Source of the DNA: Bolinopsis microptera
Taxonomy: Eukaryota > Ctenophora > Tentaculata > Lobata > Bolinopsidae
NCBI RefSeq assembly: GCF_026151205.1
Contig: NW_026971776.1
Location: 1 to 64,000 of the forward strand
Length of the DNA: 64,000 bases
Direction: 5' to 3'
Shown here: positions 36,046-46,634 of the stretch, piece by piece
Layout: the number at the start of each line of letters is the position of its first letter
Position numbering within the stretch: the stretch's first letter is position 1
Position numbers and translations under genes: made by a program
The notes under the pieces: generated by a model
The model's input: the letters and a program-made list of their open reading frames with translations, nothing else
Databases searched by the model: none
What the model was told of the DNA's origin: nothing

Positions 36046-36364
36046 GTAAGTAGCTGTCAACTAATATACAATAATAATAATATGTTTTTACCGTTTTACT
36101 TTTCAGTTTTATGTCAACCGAGACTCGAGAGCGCAACTAGAGGCATTCTCAACCAATACTATGTTTTAATTTACCAGGCAAATGAGGAGTTAATTCCGGT
36201 GAATAGGAGTTAAACCCCAGGTACTATTTTAACTATTTATCTTTTAAGTAAGTACACTAACTTTTAAACTATGCCCAGCAAGTTTGAAACGGATGGTTAC
36301 AGTCCTATTCATTATCCTGAGGCCTCTCATACTCTGTATAAATAAACAAACCATCGTAACACAG

Positions 36365-36637
36365 GTTGGATCAACATTCAACAACCCCTGGTCACTGAAC
36401 GAAATTAAACGGCAGTACAACAGCCTGACTGATTCTGCTCAGAGTGACGTCTATTGTGTGTTATTGCAGACAGTGATCATAGACCAGTTCCAAAGATTCA
36501 TATCGGCCAATGAAGATGAGTCCGTTGTAACTGAGTCAGAACCATCTTTAGTTCACGAACACGGTTTAAACAAATGTCCATTCTGTAACGTAGAGATCGC
36601 ACCAAATGATAAATCCTCAAATCGGATTACAGACAGG
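36365..36637 (+). CDS. Exon-like segment, 91 codons, CPFC motif
   Basis: The frame is open from an ACACAG acceptor to a GTAAGT donor, both in phase 0. It begins VGSTFNNPWSLNEIKRQYNS, is followed by an acidic stretch, and ends with KCPFCNVEIAPND, half of a possible zinc-binding site. I recognise no domain. It lies within the transposon and could be a middle exon of the same gene as the CXC segment downstream, although the reading phases at the two borders do not match. Confidence 0.35.
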
Positions 36638-37235
36638 GTAAGTTATTGTGTGGGGGAGGGGGGAGGTGGTATAGTACACATACGTTAGGCTCTTACTAAT
36701 TCGCTCGCCCAAAAATTTCTCCGACGTGACTTTTATTATTATTATTTCTCCGTAGCTTAGTGCACTAGATTCCCACTATCGGAATCGTTCTGAATAGCCG
36801 ATCCTTACCAACTCCGTGGATCCGACTGGTGGTGTCTGATCCAGTGAATGAGTGGCATAGAAATCGTGCAGAAAGCCCAATTACGGTATCCTAACATCCT
36901 GTCACGTGATTATCGATTGGGTAATCATTGATAACCCAATCAGTTTCGCTAACGAGATAAACAAATTGCTTGATAACTTCGTCATTTTCAATCCGTTTCG
37001 CGCCATCTTTTCAGATCATATTCCGAATGTAATGGCCTATTGCAATATGTTATAGTGCAGTTTACAGCATGTTCGCAAACACGAGTACATGTTGATTATA
37101 AGACTCAACGTATGTGTATTGACTCATGGCACCCCCACTCCCCCTAAACGTAACTTGGAGGATATTTTGATTTCTAAGTGTTATTTAACGACCACGTTGC
37201 TGCTATAATACCGATTTGAAACATTACTTATACAG
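36638..37235. other. Intron-like spacer in the transposon
   Basis: No coding or element ends are recognised. A CACGTGA/ATCGATTGGG palindromic stretch lies near 36903-36940. A stretch CCGTAGCTTAGTGCACTAG (36752) loosely resembles a tRNA A box, but no B box follows. Confidence 0.4.
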
Positions 37236-37530
37236 GGGGCAGCACTTATCGTGTTTACCATCAGCTGCAGGCGTGGGATGAGAATGACCTTATAGATCCG
37301 ATAAGCTGGGGAATGGGGATGGAAGATGAACAATGGGGCGCATGTTCCAGTGACCACTCTTATGAGTACAGCTCCGAAAAAGCTCATTCAAAACATCAGT
37401 TGCAACTGTTTTATGTTTAAAGTCAGGTTGTGGCAATGCTTGTTCATGCAGAAAAGCAGGAATACATTGTGGATCAACCTGCCTCAAATGTCAGCACAAT
37501 TGCACCAATGTGCCAGCTGAGGACTCATAA
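37236..37530 (+). pseudogene. Decayed C-terminal exon with CXC-type cysteine cluster
   Basis: After a TATACAG acceptor the sequence reads, in three successive frames, TYRVYHQLQAWDENDLIDPI, then NNGAHVPVTTLMSTAPKKLI ending in a CNC, then SGCGNACSCRKAGIHCGSTC and a further CxxC cluster, and TAA at 37530. The order 'VYHQ-x-QxW, WGW-like, NG-xx-VPV, CNC, CxCRKxGxxCxxxC' is that of the C-terminus of a family of repeated animal proteins with a tesmin/TSO1-like CXC cysteine motif. Two frameshifts (about 37305-37320, consistent with a 5-nt gain, and about 37413) make it non-functional as read. The CXC motif binds zinc and DNA in tesmin/LIN54 proteins; the role here is inferred only. Confidence 0.6.
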
Positions 37531-38292
37531 GTAAGACTCTTATCTAGTATATATGGTTATATAAAGTACTGCTTCGATTTTCCGATTAGTTTAATGAAAA
37601 GTTGTCAATTATTCGTGTTATGTAATTTTAAAATATTTTGATCGAAAATAATTATTATAATTTTTGAATATTTGTTTAATAATCGATTAACTAATTAATT
37701 AATTATTTAATCCAAAGGTTATCAGATAAAAAGATGTTCTCTTTTATGTTTTGAACACACTGGTTCAATCTAGAACCTTCTACGACATTCAGAAGTCGTT
37801 TTATTAGCGGAGATTCAATGTGGTAAAAGGTGGTAAATAGTGGTTATTCTTTACAAATTTCGAAAATTTTACAAGTCCAAAATATTGAAAGTGAAAATTT
37901 TCAAAAGTTTTATAAAAATTAGTTCATTATACGTGGAATGTAATTGTGAACATTTTTATCAAAATATATTTTTGAAATATTTGAAAATTTTTTAATTATT
38001 TAATTAATTAATTAAATAATTTATTTTTGAAAAAGTTGTTAAAGAGAAAGTTGTTCTTCTTTGTTTTCTAAACACACTGCTTTAAACTAAAATCTTCTAG
38101 GATATTCAGAACGTGACTTATTTGCGGAATACCAAAGTGGTAAAAAGGTGGTAGAAAAGTGGTAATTGTGGATTTTCCTGAAGTCTTTTTTTTTGGGAAT
38201 TCTCTGGAATGATTCCTGGGACCTGTCCCGAAAATATCCCGTTAAAATCGCTTTGTTGCGAATTTTGTCCGACAAAAAGACGTATTTGACTG

Positions 38293-38802
38293 TACTATAG
38301 CACATGATTAATTAATTTACATCATCGTCTATATTACCACAACAGTTTATAACATATTGCTCGTTATCGAGTTCATTCGAGTCTATGACGAGAAGTTGTA
38401 ATAGGTACAAAATCAGTCTGGGTGACTCCGTACGGTGATAGCAATCTGTCGTTGCGAAGGTCGTAACTGCGTCTCCAATCAGTAATGTTATGCTGATGCG
38501 GTTGAGGAGGCTGCGTCTTGTCGTTTATCACCCGTGGTAGTCACCAGTTGCGTACCTAGCGGCTTGTGATACTGAAAATAATTCTGGTTAGTAACCCGAA
38601 AGGAGATATTGATTCTGAGGACTTACACTACTACATTGTTTCAGTATAATATAGACATAGCGTAAGTCCTGAAGAGGTCGAGCATGCTTACCGAGCAATA
38701 TCGCGGTTATTAACACAGCTCGCTGTGACACTGAGTAATTAGTATCACAGGGATACTCTGGCAAAAACTGCGAGATTAGATTTAAAAAGATAGTATATTT
38801 AG
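38293..38802. other. No gene recognised
   Basis: Between the transposon end and the direct repeats. Possibly part of the same element as the repeats, as it is less AT-rich and contains many CpG, but no frame is convincing. Confidence 0.35.
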
Positions 38803-39175
38803 CCCAAAAGTGGGGTCGTTAAGTTATTAAAACGTTAATTTCGTAAAAGTTAGTGCTTAAAATTTAAGTGTTTAAAATCAATGTTGCGTAGTATAATAAG
38901 TGATTAAAGTTGAAAGTGATAATCTGTTTCTTGCTCTTGTGAGTGGGTCGATCATATACCCTGAATCGCAGTCGACGAAGTAAGAGTCCTCCTGAGTGGA
39001 GATTCCCGCCCCGCCAACTACGACTCGAATTGACGTGATCAGTGCTTAAAATTTATATAGTTAGCCCCAAAAGTGGGGTCGTTGAAGTTATTAAAACGTT
39101 AATTGCGTAAAAGTTAGTGCTTAAAATTTAAGTGTTTAAAATCAGTGTTGCGTAGTATAACTATAATAAGTTCGA
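38803..39175. repeat. Direct repeat pair of about 105 bp, 259 bp apart
   Basis: Copies at 38803-38905 and 39062-39170 share CCAAAAGTGGGGTCGTT, TTATTAAAACGTTAATT and TTAGTGCTTAAAATTTAAGT, with few differences. The spacing is too short for ordinary LTRs. It lies next to the membrane-protein relic on the minus strand. Confidence 0.75.
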
Positions 39176-39218
39176 TCTCGAACACGCAGTGAAATATAAT
39201 GCTTAGATACTCGTCTCG

Positions 39219-39551
39219 TTAAGCGTTAGTGAGTGGAGCGGCGGCGGTGGTTGAAACGTCCGGATAGATGGATCTATACCCTTGTTGTAGGTATGGTGTC
39301 ACGAAGTTTCGTGGCAATGTTTCCAGTCTGTACCTTTCCTCAGGTATCGGGGGTGTCGGCGCAGTTGGTGGTTTATCACCTATGTTTACCATCAAGGAGG
39401 GATTTGCAGGCAGCTGCAGTCCGAACAGCTTGCGTTTGGCGCGATGATATCCTTGAACATATTGACCAGGAATAGGAAAACGAGAATTAATGCAATCCAT
39501 GCCGCGATCGTTAGGTATCGTTGAATTGATTTGATCTTTTCGATGGTACCC
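39219..39551 (-). pseudogene. C-terminal remnant of a membrane-anchored protein
   Basis: On the minus strand a frame entering at the TTAA junction (39551) encodes a short helix, then a roughly 20-residue hydrophobic segment (AAWIALILVFLFLVNMF) and a Cys-rich patch. It stops at 39392. A second frame overlapping it at 39500-39219 gives a Pro-rich tail (KPPTAPTPPIPEE) ending in TAA at 39219. The two probably belong to one protein split by a frameshift: a single transmembrane anchor plus a cytoplasmic tail. Such an end is typical of envelope-like or other element-encoded glycoproteins, but no diagnostic motif is present and the ectodomain is cut off by the TTAA element. Confidence 0.35.
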
Positions 39552-39779
39552 TTAAGGGGAGATACACCAAAAACGTTTTTGCTCCGAACATCGTTTTTAT
39601 TGTATATTATGGTTAAATAGACAAAAAGGATAAGATTGCACACCTTCAAAATTTTCTAAAAATATTCCCTCATCGAGAAAAAAATATTTGTCTTTTTCGA
39701 AAATTTTTAAAATTTGGAGAAGTCTGTCACTGTAATACGATAGTTCGGCCATTTTAAAAGTGTTTTGGCTGATTTTTTT

Positions 39780-40221
39780 CCCTACTCTTGCCGAAGGCAA
39801 AAAGATCGTAGGGAATAAGTAATCGGGTTTGGATATATGAGGTGGCCCGATGGACCTGCGATGATGACAAAAGTCTGCTCCTTTGAAATATAGACCACTC
39901 CCCTATAATTATGTGTATAGGAAGCGTCTGTTATGCTGCGCGCGACGCTAGCCATGTGTTAATTAATTACAGCGAAATTCCTCCTTCGCAAAGTTATTTT
40001 CCGCAATTTTCTGGATTCATTTATTGTTGATGCGCGGCGCTGCATTGGTCAAATAAATCGTCAATTATTACCATGCACGAATCCCACTCATTTATAAACA
40101 ACATAGTATGTAAATATGGTGCACTTTTTTCCAGTCACACTTTTCACGCAAAAGAATTAATGGTACAAGTACATGGTGGGGAAAATTGATCGTGCGTGGT
40201 TTAACCGCGGCGAAATTCTTG
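39780..40221. repeat. 442-bp block present only in the left arm
   Basis: The complementary right arm joins directly at GGCTGATTTTTTTTACTG, while the left arm has this block between TTTTTT and TTTTTACTG. It begins CCCTACTCTTGCCGAAGGC. No inverted ends or coding sequence are clear. It could be an insertion in the left arm or a deletion from the right arm. Confidence 0.6.
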
Positions 40222-40716
40222 TTTTTACTGAACATTACTTACAATCCGTACAAGAAGCCATTGAAAGGATTATATAATTGAACGATAAATGACGAAGTTA
40301 CAGACCAAACAAGGTCGAAAAAATAAAAATTGAAATTTTTCCCACTTCTAAAGTTGTACATTTCACCAATCACCCGGGTCAGCAGATATCGCTTCAAAAA
40401 TTCTTGTGAGTGTAGCTGATGATCATATCAAACTTTTTGGAGTAGGATTTCTCTCAGATTTGAGTTTTAAGCTATGCAATGTGACCTCAAACGACTTAGT
40501 AAAATTCATCGTAAAAAAGGCAGATTTAAGGCTTAAAATGCCTATAACTCAAAAAGTATCAGTTTTTTTGAAATAATTTTTAAAGGATCGTAATCAGCTT
40601 GGTAAGACGAATCTTTTAATACGACATTTATAATATTTAAAGACACAAAATTTGTAAAAAAATGTGTACAATTTGTACAAAATTTATACAAGGGGGGACC
40701 CTTGTGTTCGAGCTAA

Positions 40717-41345
40717 GGGTCACGATTATCCACTCCGAACCTCCACGTGGTGTGGCCTGGTTGGCACTAACGGGTGGTGTACTCTCTTAGGAGAGTATAA
40801 AGGCTGAGTCTTGCCAACTCAATTACCATAGGAACCAGGAAAGTAACACTAACAACTCTTAAGTCCCAGGGACATCAACTCTGAACAACAGGTCTAGCAG
40901 GCACAAGACAGTACACGCACCGGATCCAGGAAACAATCAAGTCAATATCAGTCCCTACGCAGAGGTTTAGAACAAAGAAAATTTCGGGCGACACTGTACC
41001 ACTTCCCAGATCACTTACCGGAAGGCGCGTGGCAGACGAAACGTCTAAAGTTTCAGGAGTTACCCAAATTCAGATAATTAGTCTAACGCGCACGTTTTCC
41101 CCTCACAAGCGGAGCCAGGCATCCTGGAACAAGCACTCTAGAATGTTCGGAACAAGTACACAGCGACAGAAGATCACCGAACACCAGAAGATCGAAATCA
41201 TAACATAACTCTAGTTTTAACCAAAGTTCTTTAACTGACTAGGCCGCTTCCAAATTATACCAGATCAACTGAAATTCAGCACCACCCAGTTTTAAGACAT
41301 CCTTACAGGATTCCAGTTTACTAATGTTTACTCACTCTAGCTATA
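40717..41345 (+). promoter_or_regulatory. 5' UTR of the retrotransposon
   Basis: This 629-nt leader starts GGGTCACG directly after the target duplication. Non-LTR elements carry an internal promoter in this region; I cannot delimit one. There are no long upstream frames. Confidence 0.6.
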
Positions 41346-42875
41346 ATGCACACTCCCACGAAATCGGATGATAGCAGTCGTTCGACTAACCGATCCAGAT
41401 CACGATCTAAATCCAGACACCGATCTCGATCCAGACACCACCCCTCCTCCTCAAGACACGACACAGGCTCTCCCAATAGAGCATCTTCATCGTGGATCAG
41501 AGCAGGAAAGGATGGCAAACACCGCCCCAGTAAAACTCGGGAATCAGACAGGGAAGTACAGAGGCACCAGGCCACAGGGACAAGCAGAGACAGGAGGGCT
41601 AACAAAGCCCTTAAGGTATCAAAGGGTCAGGTAAATGTAGTGAAAACTGCTAGTGGTGGGTACCAAAAGGTACCTTACCACAAACCGGCTAGGCTCCAAA
41701 CTCAAACCCAGGGTAAGGGGCCGAGAGGAAAGGAGCTAGCCTCCAAATCCAATAACCCCCCAGTACTCAATATCCAGGACCTTCAACATCAAGTACACGC
41801 CACGTACGCCAGAATGTTAGGAAAAGACGCTGACAAGTACGAAGTCAGAGTCATTAGGAGTGATAAAGCGGCGATGACGCGAGAGGATCAGTGGACAATA
41901 CAGTTCGGTGTTGCAGAGCACATAGCACAGGCATCAAAATCAGGTCAGACAGGCGAGCACTTAGCTCATGGAGGTACCAAACTGAAACACAGGGAAATGG
42001 TAATTTTCTGCAACCAAGCAGCAGGGCCATTCTACAAAAGTGGAATCAGTAAAATTAAAGGTTATGAAGCTTTTCTCCCAGGAGAAAAACCACCAGGTAC
42101 AGAAATCTATACAACACTTCCAGGAGTGGCAGCACCTCTACTGCCCAAATTACACGAGCACTTCGTAGCAGGGACCTTCGGGTCATTAACACAAAACCAG
42201 GTTCAAATTTCTAGGAAGGCATGGAGACCAGAAGGGGACAAGGAGACTAGCTGGCACGTCTACCTGGAACTTGATGAGGAAGCTATCCAGTGGCTAAAGA
42301 ACAAAAACTGGCTGTCTCCAATAGGTTTATATGTCCCCATGTGGGGACATCCCAAAGTACCAGGAATCACAGGATTCGTTGCCCCAGACGCCGACATCAA
42401 AGCGCTGATGGCAACACTGAGACAGGAAGAGGAGGAGAACACATCAACAGGAGATAAAACGATAACCCAGGCTAAACCCGAACAGGCAGAAATTTCTTCC
42501 CCACAGGTCACACCCCAGGTCCCGGCTCTAAACAACATCCCTTTGCCGGTGGAGGACGAGAGACTCAGACACGTGACAGGAGGTAGCAAGGACGGGGAAA
42601 ACCTAGAGGACGAGAATTTACTCCTTGATAACCCAGACCAGGAGCTAGCCGTGTTCCAGGATAAGTTGACACCAGACATGGAGCTGGAGCTACTGGATAT
42701 AGCTATCCAGAGTGAACACACCAGTACCCCGATGAGGAGCAGGACAAACTCGGCAAGTAGCAAGAGATCCAGTAGAGATAGCAGTAACTCGCCGAATCAT
42801 CAGGAGGATAGCAAGAGGAGGACACTACCCAAGATCAGTACAGATAGGACGGAATCTGAGAGCTCGCTCGATTAA
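41346..42875 (+). CDS. Retrotransposon ORF1 protein, 509 residues, SR-rich N-terminus
   Basis: This is the presumed nucleic-acid-binding protein that coats the element RNA. The first 40 residues contain dense Arg-Ser dipeptides (RSTNRSRSRSKSRHRSRSR), like splicing SR proteins. A basic stretch follows to about residue 130. A folded-looking middle region (about 145-360) includes REDQWTIQFGVAEH and FCNQAAGPFYKSG. The C-terminal third is acidic, then Ser/Arg-rich. I see no CCHC zinc knuckles, which many I-group ORF1 proteins have. The start is the first ATG in the frame. It precedes ORF2 by 60 nt in the same transcript. The function is inferred from position and composition. Confidence 0.88.
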   Translation: MHTPTKSDDSSRSTNRSRSRSKSRHRSRSRHHPSSSRHDTGSPNRASSSWIRAGKDGKHRPSKTRESDREVQRHQATGTSRDRRANKALKVSKGQVNVVKTASGGYQKVPYHKPARLQTQTQGKGPRGKELASKSNNPPVLNIQDLQHQVHATYARMLGKDADKYEVRVIRSDKAAMTREDQWTIQFGVAEHIAQASKSGQTGEHLAHGGTKLKHREMVIFCNQAAGPFYKSGISKIKGYEAFLPGEKPPGTEIYTTLPGVAAPLLPKLHEHFVAGTFGSLTQNQVQISRKAWRPEGDKETSWHVYLELDEEAIQWLKNKNWLSPIGLYVPMWGHPKVPGITGFVAPDADIKALMATLRQEEEENTSTGDKTITQAKPEQAEISSPQVTPQVPALNNIPLPVEDERLRHVTGGSKDGENLEDENLLLDNPDQELAVFQDKLTPDMELELLDIAIQSEHTSTPMRSRTNSASSKRSSRDSSNSPNHQEDSKRRTLPKISTDRTESESSLD

Positions 42876-42935
42876 CGGGTACAGGTATTCGGTATGTAAC
42901 GTAACACTCCAGGTTTATAATCTTTTCTGTTATCT

Positions 42936-45900
42936 ATGAGTCCCAATAATTCTCGAGAGTCAACATACTCGACTTCAGTGATTCAAATCAACTTAGGTAA
43001 GAGATTTACAGCAGCAACCACACTGCACAAGGAATTAAAAACTAATCAAATCTGTTTAATTCAGGAACCAGTCGTGAGGAAAGGAACAATAGGGAACGTA
43101 CCAAGGAGCCACCAACAGTTTGTGCCGTACACACAGGACAGACCCAGGGTAGCAGCCCTTCTCCCGAAGGATTTAGGAAGAAAAACCATGGTACTATCAG
43201 GACTAAGCTCAGGCGACAATATTACCCTCAGGTGTAGTATAAACAAGGATCTATCTATTATATTGACCTCAATATACATGGATATCACAAAGGACATCCC
43301 TAGCGATCTAATCACAAGGATAGCAAGTTACGCAGAACGAGAGAGACTACCGCTGATAGCATCAGTGGACTCCAACGCACATCACACTGCTTGGGGGCAC
43401 AACAGTACAAACACAAGGGGCAGATCACTTCTACAGTCAATCAGCTCCAACAACCTTGCTATCTGCAATACAGGTAAAACCCCAACTTTTGTAGGTAAAC
43501 AAGGCCATTCTGTTATAGATCTCACACTTTGTAATCAACTAGCACTTAACCTTATTAGAGATTGGAAAGTGGACAAAGGTAAATCCCTTTCCGATCACGA
43601 GGCGATTTCTTTTAAGCTAGGATTAGGGGACCGTGTTAGCTTTGCCACCAGATCCACATCCAAATGCGACTGGGTACTATACAACCAGCTTGTTGCATCA
43701 GAGTTGGACAGACATCCTTTCTGGTTCTCATCAGTCAGCACAGCAACTGACCTCAACTCTCGGCAACATTTTCTCTCGGATATACTGCGAAGAAGCTTCG
43801 ACTCCGCCTGCCCCATCACACGGGGAACCCTGCGATCTTCAGTACCCTGGTGGACAGCTGAACTCACCACAGCCAAGCAGACTGCTAAAGCACTGAGACG
43901 CAAAGCTAACCGAACCAGGAATAATCAAAACTGGGAACTTTCCAGGGAGGCAAACAGGACATATAAAAAACTTCTAACCCAGGCTAAACGTACAAACTGG
44001 AAACAATTCTGCGACAACCTAAAAGGGACCTCAACCCTAGCTAGGGTACACAAAATTCTCAGCTTTAACAAATCATCACAGGGCAACCTCAACAGCGTAA
44101 GGAAACCGGACGGTACACTAACGGAGACGCCACAGGAAACACTAACAGTACTTAGTGACACACTCATCCCTAGCGACGGAGCAGTGATAGATCAAACTCC
44201 GTATCATGGAGGAGATCCACTAACCATTATCCAGATTACAGCTCCCAACAGGGTTGATAGAGCAGTACGCGAACTACAGCTCAAGAAAGCAGCTGGTCCT
44301 GACCAAATTAGGAACGAGATGATAATCAATGCCTGGGATCTCATCAAAGATCCGGTCCGCATGATATTTCACAACTCATTGGCACTAGGAATCACGCCAG
44401 AACCATGGCACCACACCACAGGTTGTATTATTCCAAAACCTCTCAAGTCAGATTACACTAACCCTAGAGCCTTCAGGATTATTTCTCTAACCTCTAGCTT
44501 TCAAAAACTGCTAGAAAGGCTTATACTCTGGCACCTCGAACTGGACCTCAAAATACCAGCTAAACTCACCAAAAACCAACATGGATTCAGGAAAGGTAAA
44601 TCAACGGAATCAGCGATTCATCTACTAACCCGCAGGATCGAAGATGCGATGGCAACAGGTCATTACGCCCTAGGTGTTTTCCTAGACATCGAACAGGCTT
44701 TTGATGCAGTTAGCTTCACAGCAATTAGAGAAGCCTTGCTGGAAGCCAACATCCCCCCTACTATAGCTCAGTGGATTTTCTTTATGATTAGCAACAGGTA
44801 CATTACTCTAACCTACTGTGATTACAGTATCACAAAACAGGCTACTAAAGGTAGCCCACAAGGAGGAGTACTGTCTCCACTTTTATGGAATCTAACACTT
44901 AACACCTTTCTTAGCAGCCTAGGTATCCACAGCAACTTCGTCCAGGCTTTTGCAGACGATCTGGTAATTCTCATTCGAGGAATATGTAAAGTTACAGTCA
45001 AAGATATAGCCCAACAACAACTCAGTAACATCAGCAGTTGGTGTACGAGCAAAGGCCTAAAACTCAGTGGTACCAAGAGTACGGCAATCCTGTTTACTAC
45101 AAAACGGGACAATACCCTAGACTCCCCGCTAGTTGTTGATGGTATTACAGTCCCCACGGTTAATAGTACAGTCTATCTAGGTGTTACCTTTGACCAGAAA
45201 CTAAACTGGGGTCCTCACATCCTAAAAAAATGTGATAAGGCCATAGGACAACTCCACGCTTGCAAACAAGCGGTAGGAAAAGTATGGGGCATCTCGCCAG
45301 CTGGGGTGAGATGGATATTTAACCAAGTCATCATTCCTTCACTAGGGTATGCAGCGGTTGTTTGGCAACACTCAACTGACAGAAGCTACATCACGGTTAG
45401 AATGGAGACAGTACAACGACAAGCAGCCCTCATGATCACTAGAGGACTGAAAAGCACTCCAACTCCCAACCTAGAAATTATGGCTAGTCTCCAGCCTATC
45501 AGTTTTAAACTTAAATCCTTAGCAATCAAATCTGCCTTGAGGCTTAAATTACAAGGAACCTGGAATAATCAGTACAACTACAACCAGATAGGACTTTGTA
45601 AATCTCACGCCTACAACGCGGAGAAAATGCTAGCTAACATTAATTACACAGGGTGCGTATTACTTGACAACATTCCCAAGGTTATCATGCTGGACAGACG
45701 CTTCAAGGTAATTATCCAGGACAGGAAAACTGCGATTAGCTACATCGAAGAAATCTCACCTAACATCTGGCAGATCTTCACAGATGGATCGAAAGCAAGC
45801 GGTAATACAGGTGCGGGATTCTGTGTCATCAAAGGAACACAGGAATTCCACAGAGTCAGTTATCAACTTGGTAAACTAGCAACAGTTTACCAATGCGAGC

Positions 45901-46634
45901 TATTTGCTCTCCACATGGCTAGTATTTGGATCAAAGAAAATATAGGTACAACATCAATCATAAATCTCTTCTCAGATTCCCAGGCCTCACTCCTAGCGTT
46001 AACCAGCACCAGCATCAGCTCCAGACTAGTGCTGGACATTGCTGACCAACTTAACACATCAGGTACATCCCACAAAGTAGAACTCAGGTGGGTTCCTGGA
46101 CATGAAGGAGTACACGGTAATGAACTAGCTGACGAACTAGCAAGGGAGGGATCCAGCAGCACCCCCATTGGACCTGAACCCTTCCTCCCACTCTCGGAAG
46201 GCATAATCAACACCCACATAAAAGATTACCTCTTCAATCTCCATATCAAGAAGTATAAACAGGTGGCACTCAGTGACAAAGGAAAAACCCCACTAACATT
46301 TTTCCTCAACAAAAACAGGTACAAGATAATCAACATCACAGGTACTCACATCAGATGGCTAACATGGCTACTATCAGGACACAGCCCACTAGCATACTTC
46401 CAGACGGTAGCAAACAACGCCAAATTCGAAACACAAGACTGTGAACACTGCCCAGGGGAAGCAGAAACATCACAACACTTCCTATGTGAATGCATCCAGC
46501 TGATGACAACTAGACTGAGGATATTTGGTAAACCCATCCTAACAATTGAGGAACTCATCAATAGTAAACTCGACCACATTATCAAATTTGTGGAAAAGTC
46601 ATCAAGGTTTGACAGAGACGATCTATTTGGATAA
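42936..46634 (+). CDS. Retrotransposon ORF2: endonuclease-reverse transcriptase-RNase H, 1232 residues
   Basis: It makes and integrates new element copies by target-primed reverse transcription. The N-terminal apurinic-type endonuclease spans about 10-235, with IQINLGKR, a QEP glutamate, SVDSNAHHTAWG and SDHE. The reverse transcriptase spans about 440-720: AAGPDQI, FRIISLTSSFQKLLE, LGVFLDIEQAFD, SPQGGVLSPLLWN and the catalytic FADD at about 673. RNase H spans about 945-1075, with FTDGSKASG (Asp at about 949), FSDSQASL and WVPGHEGVHGNELAD. A terminal CxxC...HxxxxC knuckle lies near 1165-1190. All catalytic residues I can check are present and there is no stop or frameshift. The ATG at 42936 may be used by reinitiation after ORF1. 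Confidence 0.95.
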   Translation: MSPNNSRESTYSTSVIQINLGKRFTAATTLHKELKTNQICLIQEPVVRKGTIGNVPRSHQQFVPYTQDRPRVAALLPKDLGRKTMVLSGLSSGDNITLRCSINKDLSIILTSIYMDITKDIPSDLITRIASYAERERLPLIASVDSNAHHTAWGHNSTNTRGRSLLQSISSNNLAICNTGKTPTFVGKQGHSVIDLTLCNQLALNLIRDWKVDKGKSLSDHEAISFKLGLGDRVSFATRSTSKCDWVLYNQLVASELDRHPFWFSSVSTATDLNSRQHFLSDILRRSFDSACPITRGTLRSSVPWWTAELTTAKQTAKALRRKANRTRNNQNWELSREANRTYKKLLTQAKRTNWKQFCDNLKGTSTLARVHKILSFNKSSQGNLNSVRKPDGTLTETPQETLTVLSDTLIPSDGAVIDQTPYHGGDPLTIIQITAPNRVDRAVRELQLKKAAGPDQIRNEMIINAWDLIKDPVRMIFHNSLALGITPEPWHHTTGCIIPKPLKSDYTNPRAFRIISLTSSFQKLLERLILWHLELDLKIPAKLTKNQHGFRKGKSTESAIHLLTRRIEDAMATGHYALGVFLDIEQAFDAVSFTAIREALLEANIPPTIAQWIFFMISNRYITLTYCDYSITKQATKGSPQGGVLSPLLWNLTLNTFLSSLGIHSNFVQAFADDLVILIRGICKVTVKDIAQQQLSNISSWCTSKGLKLSGTKSTAILFTTKRDNTLDSPLVVDGITVPTVNSTVYLGVTFDQKLNWGPHILKKCDKAIGQLHACKQAVGKVWGISPAGVRWIFNQVIIPSLGYAAVVWQHSTDRSYITVRMETVQRQAALMITRGLKSTPTPNLEIMASLQPISFKLKSLAIKSALRLKLQGTWNNQYNYNQIGLCKSHAYNAEKMLANINYTGCVLLDNIPKVIMLDRRFKVIIQDRKTAISYIEEISPNIWQIFTDGSKASGNTGAGFCVIKGTQEFHRVSYQLGKLATVYQCELFALHMASIWIKENIGTTSIINLFSDSQASLLALTSTSISSRLVLDIADQLNTSGTSHKVELRWVPGHEGVHGNELADELAREGSSSTPIGPEPFLPLSEGIINTHIKDYLFNLHIKKYKQVALSDKGKTPLTFFLNKNRYKIINITGTHIRWLTWLLSGHSPLAYFQTVANNAKFETQDCEHCPGEAETSQHFLCECIQLMTTRLRIFGKPILTIEELINSKLDHIIKFVEKSSRFDRDDLFG

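Larger units (their letters stand above)
34928..38292. mobile_element. DNA transposon with ~680-bp inverted repeats, 3.37 kb
   Basis: It starts CAGTCAAATCCG and ends with CGTATTTGACTG, flanked by TA on both sides. The inverted arms run about 34928-35600 and 37640-38292 and remain alignable throughout. Each arm holds two diverged tandem subunits marked by TTTTTACCAC and AGAAG/AAGGTTCTAG. A TA duplication and CAGT start fit Tc1/mariner-like elements, but no transposase is recognisable. The interior, 35.65-37.6 kb, holds exon-like segments with a CXC-type cysteine cluster. A relic of the arm lies at 56.54-56.66 kb. Confidence 0.8.

Noticed and set aside
36752-36840. tRNA-like A box
   Set aside because: Only a loose match to an A box; no B box at the right distance and no cloverleaf.
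38803-39175. LTR pair
   Set aside because: Copies are only about 105 bp with 259-bp spacing, with no primer-binding site or internal region between them.
42260-42763. 167-codon minus-strand frame
   Set aside because: Ser-rich complement of ORF1; shadow frame.
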